Origin: Pseudomonas sp. B28(2017)
GTDB lineage: Bacteria > Pseudomonadota > Gammaproteobacteria > Pseudomonadales > Pseudomonadaceae
DNA: 64,000 bases
Direction: 5' to 3'
Assembly: GCF_002113025.1 (NCBI RefSeq)
Contig: NZ_NEJH01000017.1
Location: 1 to 64,000 of the forward strand
Shown here: positions 49,496-58,357 of the stretch, piece after piece
How the letters are laid out: the number at the start of each line of letters is the position of its first letter
How positions within the stretch are numbered: the stretch's first letter is position 1
The notes under the pieces: generated by a model
The model's database searches: none
What the model saw: the letters and a program-made list of their open reading frames with translations, nothing else
Told to the model about the DNA's origin: nothing
Position numbers and translations under genes: made by a program

Positions 49496-50821
49496 ATGTT
49501 CAAACGAGCCATTCCCACTGCAGTCCTGCTGGCCACCAGTTCGGTGTACGCACAGGCCGCCGATACCGCAGCCCATGGTTTTCTCGAAGACAGCAAGGCC
49601 AGCCTCTCGATGCGTACCCTGTACTTCAATAGCGACAATCGCGACGGCACGGCTGATCCTTCGAAAACCGAAGAAGCGGCCCAAGGGTTTGTGTTGCGCT
49701 ATGAGTCCGGGTTTAGCCAGGGCGCGGTGGGATTCGGGCTCGATGCCCAGGCACTGCTCGGTATCACACTGGACAGCGGAGCGGGGCGCCACGTCGGTAG
49801 CGGCATGATTCCTTCTGAGGGCAACGGCGCGGCCGACGCTTGGAGCAGCTTCGGCCCTACGGCGAAGGTGCGCCTTGCCAGGACAGAGTTCCGCTACGGC
49901 ACCTTGCTGCCAAAGTTGCCGATCCTTCTGGCGAATGATGCTCGCGTGTTGCCGCAGTCGTTTACCGGGGCGCAGGTCACCTCGAACGACATCGATGGCC
50001 TGACATTGACCAGCGGTGTGCTTGAGCACGCGGTAGGGCGCGCCTCGACGGACCGTACGGGCTTGTCGGTCGCCGGCAGCACGCGCGAGAGCAACAAGTT
50101 CTACTACGCCGGTGGTGACTACAACCTCACCAGGAATTTGAAAACCCAGTATTACTTCGCGCAGCTGGAGGACTTCTACAACCAGAACTTCCTCGGCCTG
50201 ACGCACATCCTGCCAATCGACAGCGCCAGCTCGCTGACCACCGACCTGCGCTACTTCCGCACTACGTCGAGCGGTGCCAACAGCTCGGCCGCCGGCCGCG
50301 CGCAAGGCTATCGGGTATCGGGCTACACCGACGACAACGACGGTGAAATCGACAACAGCACCTGGTCGGCGATGGTCACCTACACCCATGGCGGCCACGC
50401 GGTGTCCGTGGGACATCAGCGTGTGGGCGATGGCAGCAACTTCGTCCAGCCCAACCAGGGCAGCCTGGTCGACAAAGGGGCGGGCGGCGGTAGTGTCTAC
50501 CTGCCCACCGACAAGATGATCCAGAACTTTGCCCGGGCCGGCGAGCAGACGAACTTCGGGCAGTACACCTACGACTTCGCGCCCTTGGGCGTGCCGGGCC
50601 TGAAAGCTTCGATCGTGTATCTGAAGGGCACGGACATCAAGGCGCAAAACGCCAGCGATCAGTCCGAGTGGGAGCGCGACATGACCCTGGACTACGTGTT
50701 GCAATCGGGCACGTTCAAAGGGGTGGGTTTCACACTGCGTAACGCCAGGTCGAACACTGACGCGGGCCGCAACGTGGAGCAGAACCGGTTCATCATCAAT
50801 TACACGTTGTCGCTGTTGTAA
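49496..50821 (+). CDS. OprD-family outer-membrane porin
   Basis: 441 residues with a signal peptide (MFKRAIPTAVLLATSSVYAQ, A). The OprD pattern is clear: GFLEDSKASLSMRTLYFNSD, RTEFRYGTLLPKLPILLAND, and a C-terminal beta-strand ending YTLSLL. OprD porins are 18-stranded barrels specific for basic amino acids or small carboxylates. The upstream AGGAG site at 49481 supports the start. The neighbouring polyamine-binding protein hints at a linked uptake role, but the permease genes are absent. Confidence 0.92.
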   Translation: MFKRAIPTAVLLATSSVYAQAADTAAHGFLEDSKASLSMRTLYFNSDNRDGTADPSKTEEAAQGFVLRYESGFSQGAVGFGLDAQALLGITLDSGAGRHVGSGMIPSEGNGAADAWSSFGPTAKVRLARTEFRYGTLLPKLPILLANDARVLPQSFTGAQVTSNDIDGLTLTSGVLEHAVGRASTDRTGLSVAGSTRESNKFYYAGGDYNLTRNLKTQYYFAQLEDFYNQNFLGLTHILPIDSASSLTTDLRYFRTTSSGANSSAAGRAQGYRVSGYTDDNDGEIDNSTWSAMVTYTHGGHAVSVGHQRVGDGSNFVQPNQGSLVDKGAGGGSVYLPTDKMIQNFARAGEQTNFGQYTYDFAPLGVPGLKASIVYLKGTDIKAQNASDQSEWERDMTLDYVLQSGTFKGVGFTLRNARSNTDAGRNVEQNRFIINYTLSLL

Positions 50822-51136
50822 TCACATCACAACCCCAGTGGGGGCGAGCCTGCTCGCCAAGGCGGTGTGCCAGGCGGCACACCGAAGGCTGGGAGCCACC
50901 GCGATGCCGATCAATACGGACACGTATTTTGGCCGTTTCGATCTCCTTTTGGCCTGCCTCACGCTGTGAACCGGCCACGCCGTCGGCAAGAATCAGACGC
51001 GGGTTGCCGGTTCGGCAACTCCAGGTCAAATCACAACCAGACGCTTCACTTCCTTGCCCTTGGCAATTTTCAAGGCTGCTGCCGTGTACAGAACATAAAA
51101 ACCATCGAACTCACGCCACACTTGGGGAAATGATCC
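50822..51136. other. Intergenic region with single REP
   Basis: About 315 bases between the porin and the binding protein. A lone REP-like unit (GGGGGCGAGCCTGCTCGCC) sits at 50839-50857. The rest shows no gene or strong terminator. The promoter of the binding-protein gene is expected near its right end but I cannot place it. Confidence 0.5.
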
Positions 51137-52237
51137 ATGGACTCAATGAAACGCATACTGGGCGCCACCGTTTGCGGGCTGTCGCTGCTGGCCAGCGCGG
51201 TGCACGCCGAACAGCACGAATTGCGGGTGTACAACTGGGCGGACTACATCCTGCCGTCCGTGCCCAAGGACTTTGCCAAGGACACCGGGATCAAGGTGAC
51301 CTGGGATACCTTCGACACCAACGAGTCCCTGGAAGCCAAGCTGCTCACGGGCAACTCGGGCTACGACCTGGTAGTGCCATCGAACCAGTTCATCGAAACC
51401 CAGATCAAGGCGGGCGTGTTCCAGAAACTCGACAAGTCCAAACTACCAAACTGGTCGCACCAGGACCCTGCGTTACTCAAGCTGCTGGACAAGAACGACC
51501 CGGGCAACCAGTACGGCGTGCCCTACATGTACGGTACCGTGCTGATCGGCTTCAACCCGGCCAAGGTCAAGGCGGCGCTGGGCGAGAATGCGCCGGTGGA
51601 CAGCTGGGACCTGGTGTTCAAGCCCGAGAACATGGAGAAGCTCAAGGCCTGTGGCGTAGCGATGCTCGATTCGCCGTCGGAGATCCTGCCGCTGGCCTTG
51701 CATTACCTGGGGCTGGACCCGAACAGCCAGAATCCGGATGACTACGAAAAAGCCAAGGCGCTGATGCTAAAGGTTCGCCCTTACGTCACTTACTTCAACT
51801 CCGCCAAATACATGACCGACATCGCCAACGGCGATATCTGCGTGGCCATCGGTTACTCCGGCAGCTTCTATCAATTCGGCAATCGCGCCAAAGAGGCGGG
51901 CAACGGCGTGGTCGTCGACTGGCGCCTGCCCAAAGAAGGCGCGCCGATCTGGTTCGACACCTTCGCCATTCCGAAAAGCGCGAAGAACGTGGCCGAAGCC
52001 CACGAGTTCCTCAACAACCTGCTGGACCCGAAAGTCATCGCGCCGATCAGCGACTTCCTCGGTTACCCGAATGCCAACAAGGACTCGCTGGCGCTGATCG
52101 ACAAGGACATCACCGGCAACCCGAACCTGACGCCGACCAGCGACGCATTGAAGACGCTGTACGTCGTGCAGCCACTGCCGCAAAAGCTTGAGCGGGTGCG
52201 TACCCGGGTCTGGACCAGCATCAAGTCCGATCAGTAA
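51137..52237 (+). CDS. Polyamine ABC transporter substrate-binding protein (PotF/SpuD-like)
   Basis: 366 residues with a signal peptide (ends SAVHA). The motifs LRVYNWADYILPSVPKDFAK, YDLVVPSNQFIETQI, and YMTDIANGDICVAIGYSGSF, then WRLPKEGAPIWFDTFAIP, are typical of PotF/SpuD/SpuE. It binds putrescine or spermidine in the periplasm. PotG/H/I-like ATPase and permease genes are not next to it, so it is an orphan that must borrow a transporter. A hairpin follows at 52250. Confidence 0.9.
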   Translation: MDSMKRILGATVCGLSLLASAVHAEQHELRVYNWADYILPSVPKDFAKDTGIKVTWDTFDTNESLEAKLLTGNSGYDLVVPSNQFIETQIKAGVFQKLDKSKLPNWSHQDPALLKLLDKNDPGNQYGVPYMYGTVLIGFNPAKVKAALGENAPVDSWDLVFKPENMEKLKACGVAMLDSPSEILPLALHYLGLDPNSQNPDDYEKAKALMLKVRPYVTYFNSAKYMTDIANGDICVAIGYSGSFYQFGNRAKEAGNGVVVDWRLPKEGAPIWFDTFAIPKSAKNVAEAHEFLNNLLDPKVIAPISDFLGYPNANKDSLALIDKDITGNPNLTPTSDALKTLYVVQPLPQKLERVRTRVWTSIKSDQ

Positions 52238-52249
52238 CACCGGGATCCT

Positions 52250-52341
52250 TGTGGGAGCGGGTTGCTCCCACATTTGAACAATGCCGATCACAAATCCCGC
52301 GCATGACAAAAAAACACTGTAGGAGCGAGCTTGCTCGCGAA
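52250..52341. repeat. REP elements and hairpin after the binding-protein gene
   Basis: TGTGGGAGC-GGGTT-GCTCCCACA (52250-52272) is a compact hairpin with a TTT tail that may end transcription. A second REP unit (TGTAGGAGCGAGCTTGCTCGCG) lies at 52319-52340. Confidence 0.75.
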
Positions 52342-52373
52342 AGCTATTCAACAAACAAAGCAGAGGCTGCGGC

Positions 52374-53309
52374 TTAACCCTGCGTTTCCTGTTCCAGCTC
52401 TTCCTCGACCACAGCAGCCTTACCCTTGGTCTTCAACTCGCTGACAATCACCGCCGCCACAATCAATCCGGCGCCGACCAGGGCAATCGCCGGCAAGCGT
52501 TCCCCGGCGATGCGCCCGACAATCCCGGCCCATACCGGTTCGCCGGCATAGATCAGGGTGGCGCGGGTCGGCGATACGCTTTTCTGTGCCCAGTTCATCG
52601 CCACCTGAATCGCCGCACTCGCCGCCCCAAGGCCCAGCGCGCTGCACAGCAGCAACCAGGAGAAGTCCGGAATCGCCTCGTTGGTCGGCACCACCATCAG
52701 GAACGACAGCACCGAAGTGACCGCCAGTTGCACCGCCGTCACCCGGCGCACATCGACCTGGCCGGCATAGGTGCTGATCAGGATGATCTCGGCCGCAATG
52801 GCCACGGCGCTGATCAAGGTGGCGATTTCACCGGGGCTGAAGTTGAACGACGCACCGGCCGGCCCGGACAACAGCATCAATCCGGTAAAGGCCAGCATGA
52901 TGCCGATGCTGGGCATCAACCCCGGACGCCGTCCCAGCACCAGCCATTGCAGCAGCGGCACGAACGGGACATACAGCGCGGTAATGAACGCCGATTGGCT
53001 GCTGGGAATGCTCTGCAACCCGACCGTCTGCAAGCCGTAACCGAGCATGATCGCCACGCCGATGAACGACCCGGCCTTGAGTTCGAACAGGGTCAGGTCG
53101 CGCAGGTGGCGCCAGGAAAACAGGGCGACGATGCTCGCGGCGGCAGCAAAGCGCAGGCCGACGAAAAACATCGGGCCGCTGACGGTCATCGCATGCTGCA
53201 CCAGCAGGAAGGTACCGCCCCAGACCATCGTGATCAGCACCAGCACGCATTCAGCCTTGCTGAACCTTGTAAAACGGGAGGAAGCCTTTGGGGAGTTCAC
53301 CGACGTCAT
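52374..53309 (-). CDS. EamA/DMT-superfamily transporter
   Basis: 311 residues from ATG 53309 (MTSVNSPKASS); the longer frame overlaps the promoter region of the divergent regulator. Ten hydrophobic helices in two EamA repeats (AECVLVLITMVWGGTFLLVQ at the start; AGEPVWAGIVGRIAGERLPA in the second). Likely an exporter of amino acids or metabolites. It is divergent from an XRE-cupin gene 84 bases away, which probably regulates it. The acidic tail VVEEELEQETQG is unusual. Confidence 0.88.
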   Translation of the reverse strand: MTSVNSPKASSRFTRFSKAECVLVLITMVWGGTFLLVQHAMTVSGPMFFVGLRFAAAASIVALFSWRHLRDLTLFELKAGSFIGVAIMLGYGLQTVGLQSIPSSQSAFITALYVPFVPLLQWLVLGRRPGLMPSIGIMLAFTGLMLLSGPAGASFNFSPGEIATLISAVAIAAEIILISTYAGQVDVRRVTAVQLAVTSVLSFLMVVPTNEAIPDFSWLLLCSALGLGAASAAIQVAMNWAQKSVSPTRATLIYAGEPVWAGIVGRIAGERLPAIALVGAGLIVAAVIVSELKTKGKAAVVEEELEQETQG

Positions 53310-53353
53310 GACCTTGCACGCTACTGGAGGGGGACGCACAATGCGCCGAATGT

Positions 53354-53368
53354 TGCGCAGTATACTGC
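53354..53368. promoter_or_regulatory. GCAGTATACTGC palindrome between exporter and regulator genes
   Basis: A perfect 12-bp palindrome, GCAGTATACTGC, located between the divergent start codons (53309 and 53394). It may be the site of the XRE-cupin regulator. Confidence 0.5.
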
Positions 53369-53393
53369 CCAACCCCATTCAGTGAGCAATATA

Positions 53394-53957
53394 GTGCACA
53401 AAGATTCTACCCAACGGGCATCGGTCCTCCAGCACGTCAGTCAAAACGTCCGTCGCTTGCGTCATGCCGCCGACCTGAGCCAGACCGCGCTGGCCGAAAA
53501 GTCCGGTGTCAGCCGTCGAATGCTGGTGGCGATCGAGGCGGGGGAAAAGAACGTCAGCCTGACCACCCTCGATCGGGTGGCCGAAGCCCTCGACGTTGCC
53601 TTCAGTGATTTGATCCAGGCCCCCGACGCCCGCGATCCGAGCCGTATCAATGAGCTGGCCTGGACCGGCACGATCCCCGGCAGTAAAGCGGTGCTGCTCT
53701 CCAAGGCCCAGGCCAGCCGCGAAGTCGAGCAGTGGGAGTGGTGCCTGCAACCGGGCGAGGTGTATCCGTCGGAGCCGGATGCCGATGGCTGGAGCGAGCA
53801 GATTTATGTCTTTGAAGGTTGCCTGACCGTTATGCTCGGCGACCAGCCACAGCATATCGCGGCGGGTGAATTCTTCATGTTCGCCAGCAACCAGCCGCAC
53901 TGTTATCGCAACGACGGGGCAGTGGCGGCGCGGTTTGTGCGAAATGTGGTGATCTGA
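53394..53957 (+). CDS. XRE-family regulator with cupin domain
   Basis: 187 residues from GTG 53394; GTG 53382 is an alternative, and neither has a good ribosome site (possibly leaderless). An Xre helix-turn-helix (NVRRLRHAADLSQTALAEKS, GVSRRMLVAIEAGEKNVSLT) is followed by a cupin (WEWCLQPGEVYPSEPDADGW, IYVFEGCLTVMLGDQPQHIA, AGEFFMFASNQPHCYRN). A TGCGCAGTATACTGC stretch just upstream at 53354 is palindromic (GCAGTATACTGC) and a good candidate operator shared with the divergent DMT transporter gene. The effector is unknown. Confidence 0.88.
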   Translation: MHKDSTQRASVLQHVSQNVRRLRHAADLSQTALAEKSGVSRRMLVAIEAGEKNVSLTTLDRVAEALDVAFSDLIQAPDARDPSRINELAWTGTIPGSKAVLLSKAQASREVEQWEWCLQPGEVYPSEPDADGWSEQIYVFEGCLTVMLGDQPQHIAAGEFFMFASNQPHCYRNDGAVAARFVRNVVI

Positions 53958-53971
53958 ACAGGGAGAGCACG

Positions 53972-55378
53972 ATGGACCAGACCTTGACCAATGACGCCGA
54001 CATCCTGATTGTCGGCGGCGGCCTCAGTGGCGCGATGCTGGCGGCGCAGTTGATGCGTTTGCCGGGCCAGCGCCGGGTGCTGGTGATCGAGCCCCGGGCC
54101 GAATTGGGGCGGGGCGAAGCCTACAGCGCGGTGGAACCGGGCCATACGCTCAACGGCAATGCGGCGCGGATGAGTGTCGACCCGGACAACGCCGACGACC
54201 TGACCCAATGGTTGACCGAGTACATCGAGGCGGGCGGCTGGCCGGAATCGGATCAACAGCACGTGCCAATCAGCGAGTTGTTTCCACCAAGGGGCGTTTT
54301 CGGCCTGTATGCCCGGCAGCGCCTGGCAGAAGCGCAGGCGGTGGGCGCCATGAACGGTTCGACGGTCGGGCATGTGCAGGCCGAGGTGGTCGATCTGCAA
54401 ACCGATGCCGACGCCGTACGGTTGACCTTGAGCGATGGCCGATGCGTGCAGGGCGCTTTTGCAGTACTGGCCACCGGGATGTTTCCCGCCGCGCGCACGC
54501 CACAAACCCAGTCCAGCGGTTTGAACGCAGCGGCCCTCGATCCGTGGGATGTGGCGGCCATGCGGCAACTCGATCCGCAATCGACGGTCATGATCATTGG
54601 CTCGGGGCTGACCATGGTCGACGCCGTGGTCTCCCTGGAACAGGCCGGGCACCGTGGGCCGATCGAAGTGTTTTCCCGTCATGGACTGTTGCCCCATGTA
54701 CGGCGCCAGCCACCGGCCTGGGTGGATTTTCTCGCTGAGGACCCGAGTATCCGCACACCCCGCCAGTTGATGCGCGAACTGCGTCGACACTGCCGGGACG
54801 CCATCGCCCAGGGCATCGATTGGCAAGCGCCACTGGACACGGTGCGGGCACACATTGGCCGCTTGTGGCATCAGGCGACGGATGAGCAACGTCGGCAGTT
54901 CGTGCGGCATGTGCGGCCGTGGTGGGAAAGCCATCATCACCGCTCGCCACCCTTGAGCGCCGAATTGGTGGAGCGCTTATATAAAGAAGGGCGGTTACGT
55001 GTTCACGCAGCCTCATACAAAGGCCTTGAGCCTGCGATGAATGGCGGGGTGAGTATCCGCCTTCGGCGGCGCGGCGAGGCGCAGACCTGTGTGGTCAGCG
55101 GTGCCGCCCTGATCAACTCCAGCGGTATCGAATACGACTGGCGCCGGGTCGCGCGGCCGCTGCCCCGGCAACTGCTCGCCCGAGGTCTGGTGCGGCCGGG
55201 GCCGTTGGCCCTGGGCATCGAGGCAGAGGTTGATGGTGCGGTCCTGAACGCCGAGGGGCAGCCCGCCCGCCGTCTGTTTGCCATGGGCCCGCCGTTGCGT
55301 GGCATGTGGTGGGAAAGTACCGCTGTCACCGATGTGGCGAGCCAGGCCAAGGCGTTGGCCGAGCGGTTGGTACGCTAA
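53972..55378 (+). CDS. FAD/NAD(P)-binding oxidoreductase
   Basis: 468 residues. An N-terminal dinucleotide fold (ADILIVGGGLSGAMLAAQLM), FAD contact EPRAELGRGEAYS, a second nucleotide motif VMIIGSGLTMVDAVVSLEQA near residue 205, and a C-terminal segment LFAMGPPLRGMWWESTAVTD. This matches the FAD-NAD(P)-binding (HI0933/PF13454-like) proteins found in Pseudomonas, whose substrates are mostly unknown. It follows the XRE-cupin gene by 14 bases and is probably in its operon. Confidence 0.85.
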   Translation: MDQTLTNDADILIVGGGLSGAMLAAQLMRLPGQRRVLVIEPRAELGRGEAYSAVEPGHTLNGNAARMSVDPDNADDLTQWLTEYIEAGGWPESDQQHVPISELFPPRGVFGLYARQRLAEAQAVGAMNGSTVGHVQAEVVDLQTDADAVRLTLSDGRCVQGAFAVLATGMFPAARTPQTQSSGLNAAALDPWDVAAMRQLDPQSTVMIIGSGLTMVDAVVSLEQAGHRGPIEVFSRHGLLPHVRRQPPAWVDFLAEDPSIRTPRQLMRELRRHCRDAIAQGIDWQAPLDTVRAHIGRLWHQATDEQRRQFVRHVRPWWESHHHRSPPLSAELVERLYKEGRLRVHAASYKGLEPAMNGGVSIRLRRRGEAQTCVVSGAALINSSGIEYDWRRVARPLPRQLLARGLVRPGPLALGIEAEVDGAVLNAEGQPARRLFAMGPPLRGMWWESTAVTDVASQAKALAERLVR

Positions 55379-55389
55379 TCAGGTTGTGG

Positions 55390-55690
55390 GGCTGAGTGCA
55401 TATCCATTATTTGGGTAACGGCGGCTGGCGGTTTCGCCCTTACGGCGAGTCACTTTTAACAAGCGCCTTAAAAGTAACCAAAAGCGCTCGCCCCTTACGT
55501 CCGGCCCCTCGCCAGGGCTCGGGGTTCCTTCGCTTCGGTATTCATCCGGGGGCATTGCCCTCCGGTCGGCTGCGCTCGACCTACATGCAATGAGTTCGAC
55601 TGCGTCGAACGGCGCTGCGCGCCCATCCCCGGATGAACACCTCCGCTCAGCCTGCCGAGGGGGCGGGTGGATCAAGAGCGGCAGGCGAGC
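55390..55690. repeat. Dispersed GC-rich Pseudomonas repeat, no gene
   Basis: A block with TTTCGCCCTTACGGCGAGTCA, TTAAAAGTAACCAAAAGCGCTC and CCGGATGAAC arms that form several inverted repeats (TTCATCCGGGG / CCCCGGATGAA). It has the look of the intergenic repeat that often yields false short frames in Pseudomonas annotations. I see no gene in 55379-56072. The second block (55805-55990) is separate. Confidence 0.65.
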
Positions 55691-55762
55691 TAACGCTCGG
55701 CCTGTTGAGTGGTGAGGAACGGGGGGGTATGCCGACCTGTTTTGCTCTGCTCTTCTCTCTTC

Positions 55763-55791
55763 TGTAGGAGCAAGCTCGCTCCTACAGGTGA
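55763..55791. repeat. REP hairpin
   Basis: CTGTAGGAGCAAGCTCGCTCCTACAG is a nearly perfect self-complementary REP unit. Confidence 0.75.
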
Positions 55792-55804
55792 ATGCGGTCA
55801 CGTT

Positions 55805-55990
55805 GGATTAGGCCGGCCAGTAGGCCGCCTCGCTTTTGCTTTGGCTTTTGATCTTCTTGCCCCCTCGAGAGGCACCGAACGTCAGGGGCAAGAGCCCTTG
55901 GTTACTTGGGGCTCTTCCAAGTAACCCGCCGTAAGGGCGGAACCATAAGCCGCCATTACCAAAGAACCGGATATGTACACCTTCAAAACA
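55805..55990. repeat. Dispersed non-coding repeat, short copy
   Basis: The same sequence as 15010-15319, running from GGATTAGGCCGGCCAGTAGG to GATATGTACACCTTCAAAA, but lacking about 150 bases between CGAGAGG and CACCGAAC. The 3' part (GGTTACTTGGGGCTCTTCC, AAGTAACCCGCCGTAAGGGC) is almost identical in both. Confidence 0.8.
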
Positions 55991-56037
55991 TAAGCTGCCC
56001 CCACCCGAGGTCGCGGTTTTCCATAGGGTTGAAGCCA

Positions 56038-56066
56038 GCCCCATCAGCCAATGTGGCTAATGGGGC
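56038..56066 (-). terminator. Hairpin after the secreted-protein operon
   Basis: GCCCCATTAGCC and GGCTGATGGGGC (minus strand) pair around ACATT with one G-T pair, just beyond the stop codon at 56073. There is no T run, so termination is only probable. Confidence 0.5.
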
Positions 56067-56072
56067 GCAGGC

Positions 56073-58322
56073 TCAGTTGGCGATCACCGGCACTGTGCGC
56101 ACGGAGCCTTGGGAGGAGGTGATCGTGGCGGTCGGGTTCGTTGATGGAACGACCGTGGTGGTGTTGTTCACCGTCAACTTCCAGCGACCATTCGCCGGTA
56201 CGGCGGTGGTGCCCAGGGTGACCTGTCCGGTCGGAGTGGTGACCTTGATGGTGATGGTGTTGCCGGTGGTCACCGATGAGGTACCGGCAAAGCTCCAGGT
56301 GAAGCGGTTGTTGGAGCGGGCGCTCACCGTTGCGGTGGTCACTGCGAAGGTTTCCGCAACAGGCCGTGGCGAGACCTGCACCGTGACCGTGGCCGGCGAC
56401 GTCGACTGGGCGCCGAAGCTGTCCTGGGCGATGTAGGTGAAGGTCGTGGTGAAGGCCGTGGTGAAGGTGGCCGGTGGGGTGTAGGTCAGCGCCGTGCCGC
56501 TACGGCTGACGATGCCGCGACCTGTCGGTGGTTGAGTGAAGCTGGCGACCGCCAGCGGCAGGTTGCCTTCCGGATCGGTGTCGTTGGCCAGCACGTTGAT
56601 TGGAATCGCCACACCCAGTGTCGTGACGGCATCGGCGACTGCCACCGGAGGCCGGTTAGGCGCGACGGTAATGGTCACGGTTGCCGCTGTCGTCGAGGCC
56701 AGGCCTTTGATGTCCTGGGCCTTGTAGGTGAAGGTCGTGGTCAGTGGCACGTTGACGACAGCGGGAGGGGTGTAGACCACAGCCGCAGTGCCGCTCAACC
56801 TCACGATGCCCTGGCCGGTGGCCGGTTGGGTCAGCGCGGTGATGCTCAGCGGCGTATTGCCGTCCGGGTCCCTGTCGTTGGCCAGCAGGTTGAGGGTGAT
56901 CGGCACGCCGAAACTGGTGCTGCCGGTATCGGCGACGGAGATCGGTGCCTGGTTCGCGCCGGTGTCCGGTGCGGTGCCGACGACTACGACCGGCTCTGTG
57001 TCGCTGCCGCCGGCGGCGGATTTCACCGTTACGGTGGCAGGGGGCTGGCTCAGGTCAGCCACCGTCAGGCGTTGCAGGGTGCCGGTTTTCGATAGCCTTC
57101 CGTAACCCTGGGCGACCATGTCCGGTACCACCACTTCGTCTGTGGAAGTGGCCTCGATCAGCAGGCTGTGGTTGCTCCAGTTGTAAAGAGCGGTCTGGAT
57201 TTTCACCACGTCCGAAAGCTTGCCCGACACCGAGGTCGGGCGGGTGGTCCCGGCGGGGTTGGTGGCGGTGACCACCACGACCGGAGGCACGGTTGCGTTG
57301 GTCAGCAGATGCTGGGCGAAGAACACGCCGTTGTTATCGCTCAGCATGTCGGTCTGGCAAGGCGATACAGGCGGGCCGGGCACCAGGGCGATGCTTTCGC
57401 GAAAGCACAGGGTCGAACCGTTGGCGGCTTTGGCAAACACTTCGACCCGGGTGTTGTTGCCGCCCGTACCTGCTATGCGGCGGTAGGTGGCACGGGTCAT
57501 GTCCACCGCGGTTTGCGCACGGTTGTCGAGGACCTTGCCGGACAGGGTGAAGAGGTTGGTCTGGAGGGTCCCGGCCGGACCCTGGATGCGCACGAAGTTG
57601 GTGTTGTTGGGGCTGCCGGTCACGGCTTCGGTGAGGTTCGGGTCGCCGACGAAGGTCTCGATGGCGCCAGTGTCCGGGTTCACCTCGGTATAGGGGCCGT
57701 TGACGCTGCGCAGGAACGGCCCGATCGCGCCGTTGACTGCACCGCTGAAAACCCCCGGTGCACCGATGCCGACGTCCCTGGTGATGTTGATTGCACGACG
57801 GCCGGGGGTGGTGACATTGATCGTTTCCACACCGTAAGGGTGAGTAATGGTGTAGGTCCCGGCAGTGGGAATGTTCACCCGCATGCGAATCCGCGCGAAG
57901 CTGATCTGGTCGCCGTCGACCGGATTACCGCCGGCAAACGCTGCTTCTATCCCGGCCACATAGGCGTCCATGCCATAGCCGGCGGCGTTGTTGGGGATGC
58001 TGGTCTCGGCGAGGAACCAGAAGGCTTCGTCCGGCCAGTTATCCGGGAACACCATCGGCAGGGTGTCGTCGAAAACGCCTGGTGTCGGCAGCAGGGTGCA
58101 CATGTAGGCCGGTGGCACACTGGCTGGTACCCGCGAGCTGGTGGCGCGGGACTGGCACAGCTCCATCGACAGTAGATTCTTGTCCTGATACCAGATCGGG
58201 AATTTCCCGGTGGCAAAGGTGTAAGGGCCGGGATCGACGGCGGCAAGTTGCGCGAAAGCACTGCCGGACAGCGATAGAGTCAGTCCCAAAGCGTTGAGCG
58301 CCAGGCGTGGCCATTTGTTCAT
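56073..58322 (-). CDS. Large secreted protein with cadherin-like/Ig-like repeats
   Basis: 749 residues from ATG 58322, seven bases after CAGGAGG (an ATG at 58361 lacks this). Signal peptide to about residue 24 (GSAFA). Residues ~25-290 form a domain shared with the upstream gene: VDPGPYTFATGKFPIWYQDK, GDQISFARIRMRVNIPTAGT, then HPYGVETINVTTPGRRAINI and GPFLRSVNGPYTEVN. Two tandem repeats of ~100 residues follow (NLLANDRDPDGNTPLSITAL and VLANDTDPEGNLPLAVASF), the calcium-binding cadherin-like type of large adhesins, then a C-terminal Ig-like module. No membrane anchor. Likely a T2SS substrate or extracellular matrix protein. The N-domain family is unknown to me. Confidence 0.8.
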   Translation of the reverse strand: MNKWPRLALNALGLTLSLSGSAFAQLAAVDPGPYTFATGKFPIWYQDKNLLSMELCQSRATSSRVPASVPPAYMCTLLPTPGVFDDTLPMVFPDNWPDEAFWFLAETSIPNNAAGYGMDAYVAGIEAAFAGGNPVDGDQISFARIRMRVNIPTAGTYTITHPYGVETINVTTPGRRAINITRDVGIGAPGVFSGAVNGAIGPFLRSVNGPYTEVNPDTGAIETFVGDPNLTEAVTGSPNNTNFVRIQGPAGTLQTNLFTLSGKVLDNRAQTAVDMTRATYRRIAGTGGNNTRVEVFAKAANGSTLCFRESIALVPGPPVSPCQTDMLSDNNGVFFAQHLLTNATVPPVVVVTATNPAGTTRPTSVSGKLSDVVKIQTALYNWSNHSLLIEATSTDEVVVPDMVAQGYGRLSKTGTLQRLTVADLSQPPATVTVKSAAGGSDTEPVVVVGTAPDTGANQAPISVADTGSTSFGVPITLNLLANDRDPDGNTPLSITALTQPATGQGIVRLSGTAAVVYTPPAVVNVPLTTTFTYKAQDIKGLASTTAATVTITVAPNRPPVAVADAVTTLGVAIPINVLANDTDPEGNLPLAVASFTQPPTGRGIVSRSGTALTYTPPATFTTAFTTTFTYIAQDSFGAQSTSPATVTVQVSPRPVAETFAVTTATVSARSNNRFTWSFAGTSSVTTGNTITIKVTTPTGQVTLGTTAVPANGRWKLTVNNTTTVVPSTNPTATITSSQGSVRTVPVIAN

Positions 58323-58357
58323 GATGCCTCCTGATGAGGATCCGGGCATGTGAGCGT

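Noticed and set aside
14891..55791. REP arrays as a possible CRISPR
   Set aside because: Units are palindromic, occur singly or in mirrored pairs in separate gaps and lack regular unique spacers.
55379..55800. Short open frames in the repeat region after the FAD protein gene
   Set aside because: They lie in a dispersed repeat with many inverted segments and show no protein-like features.
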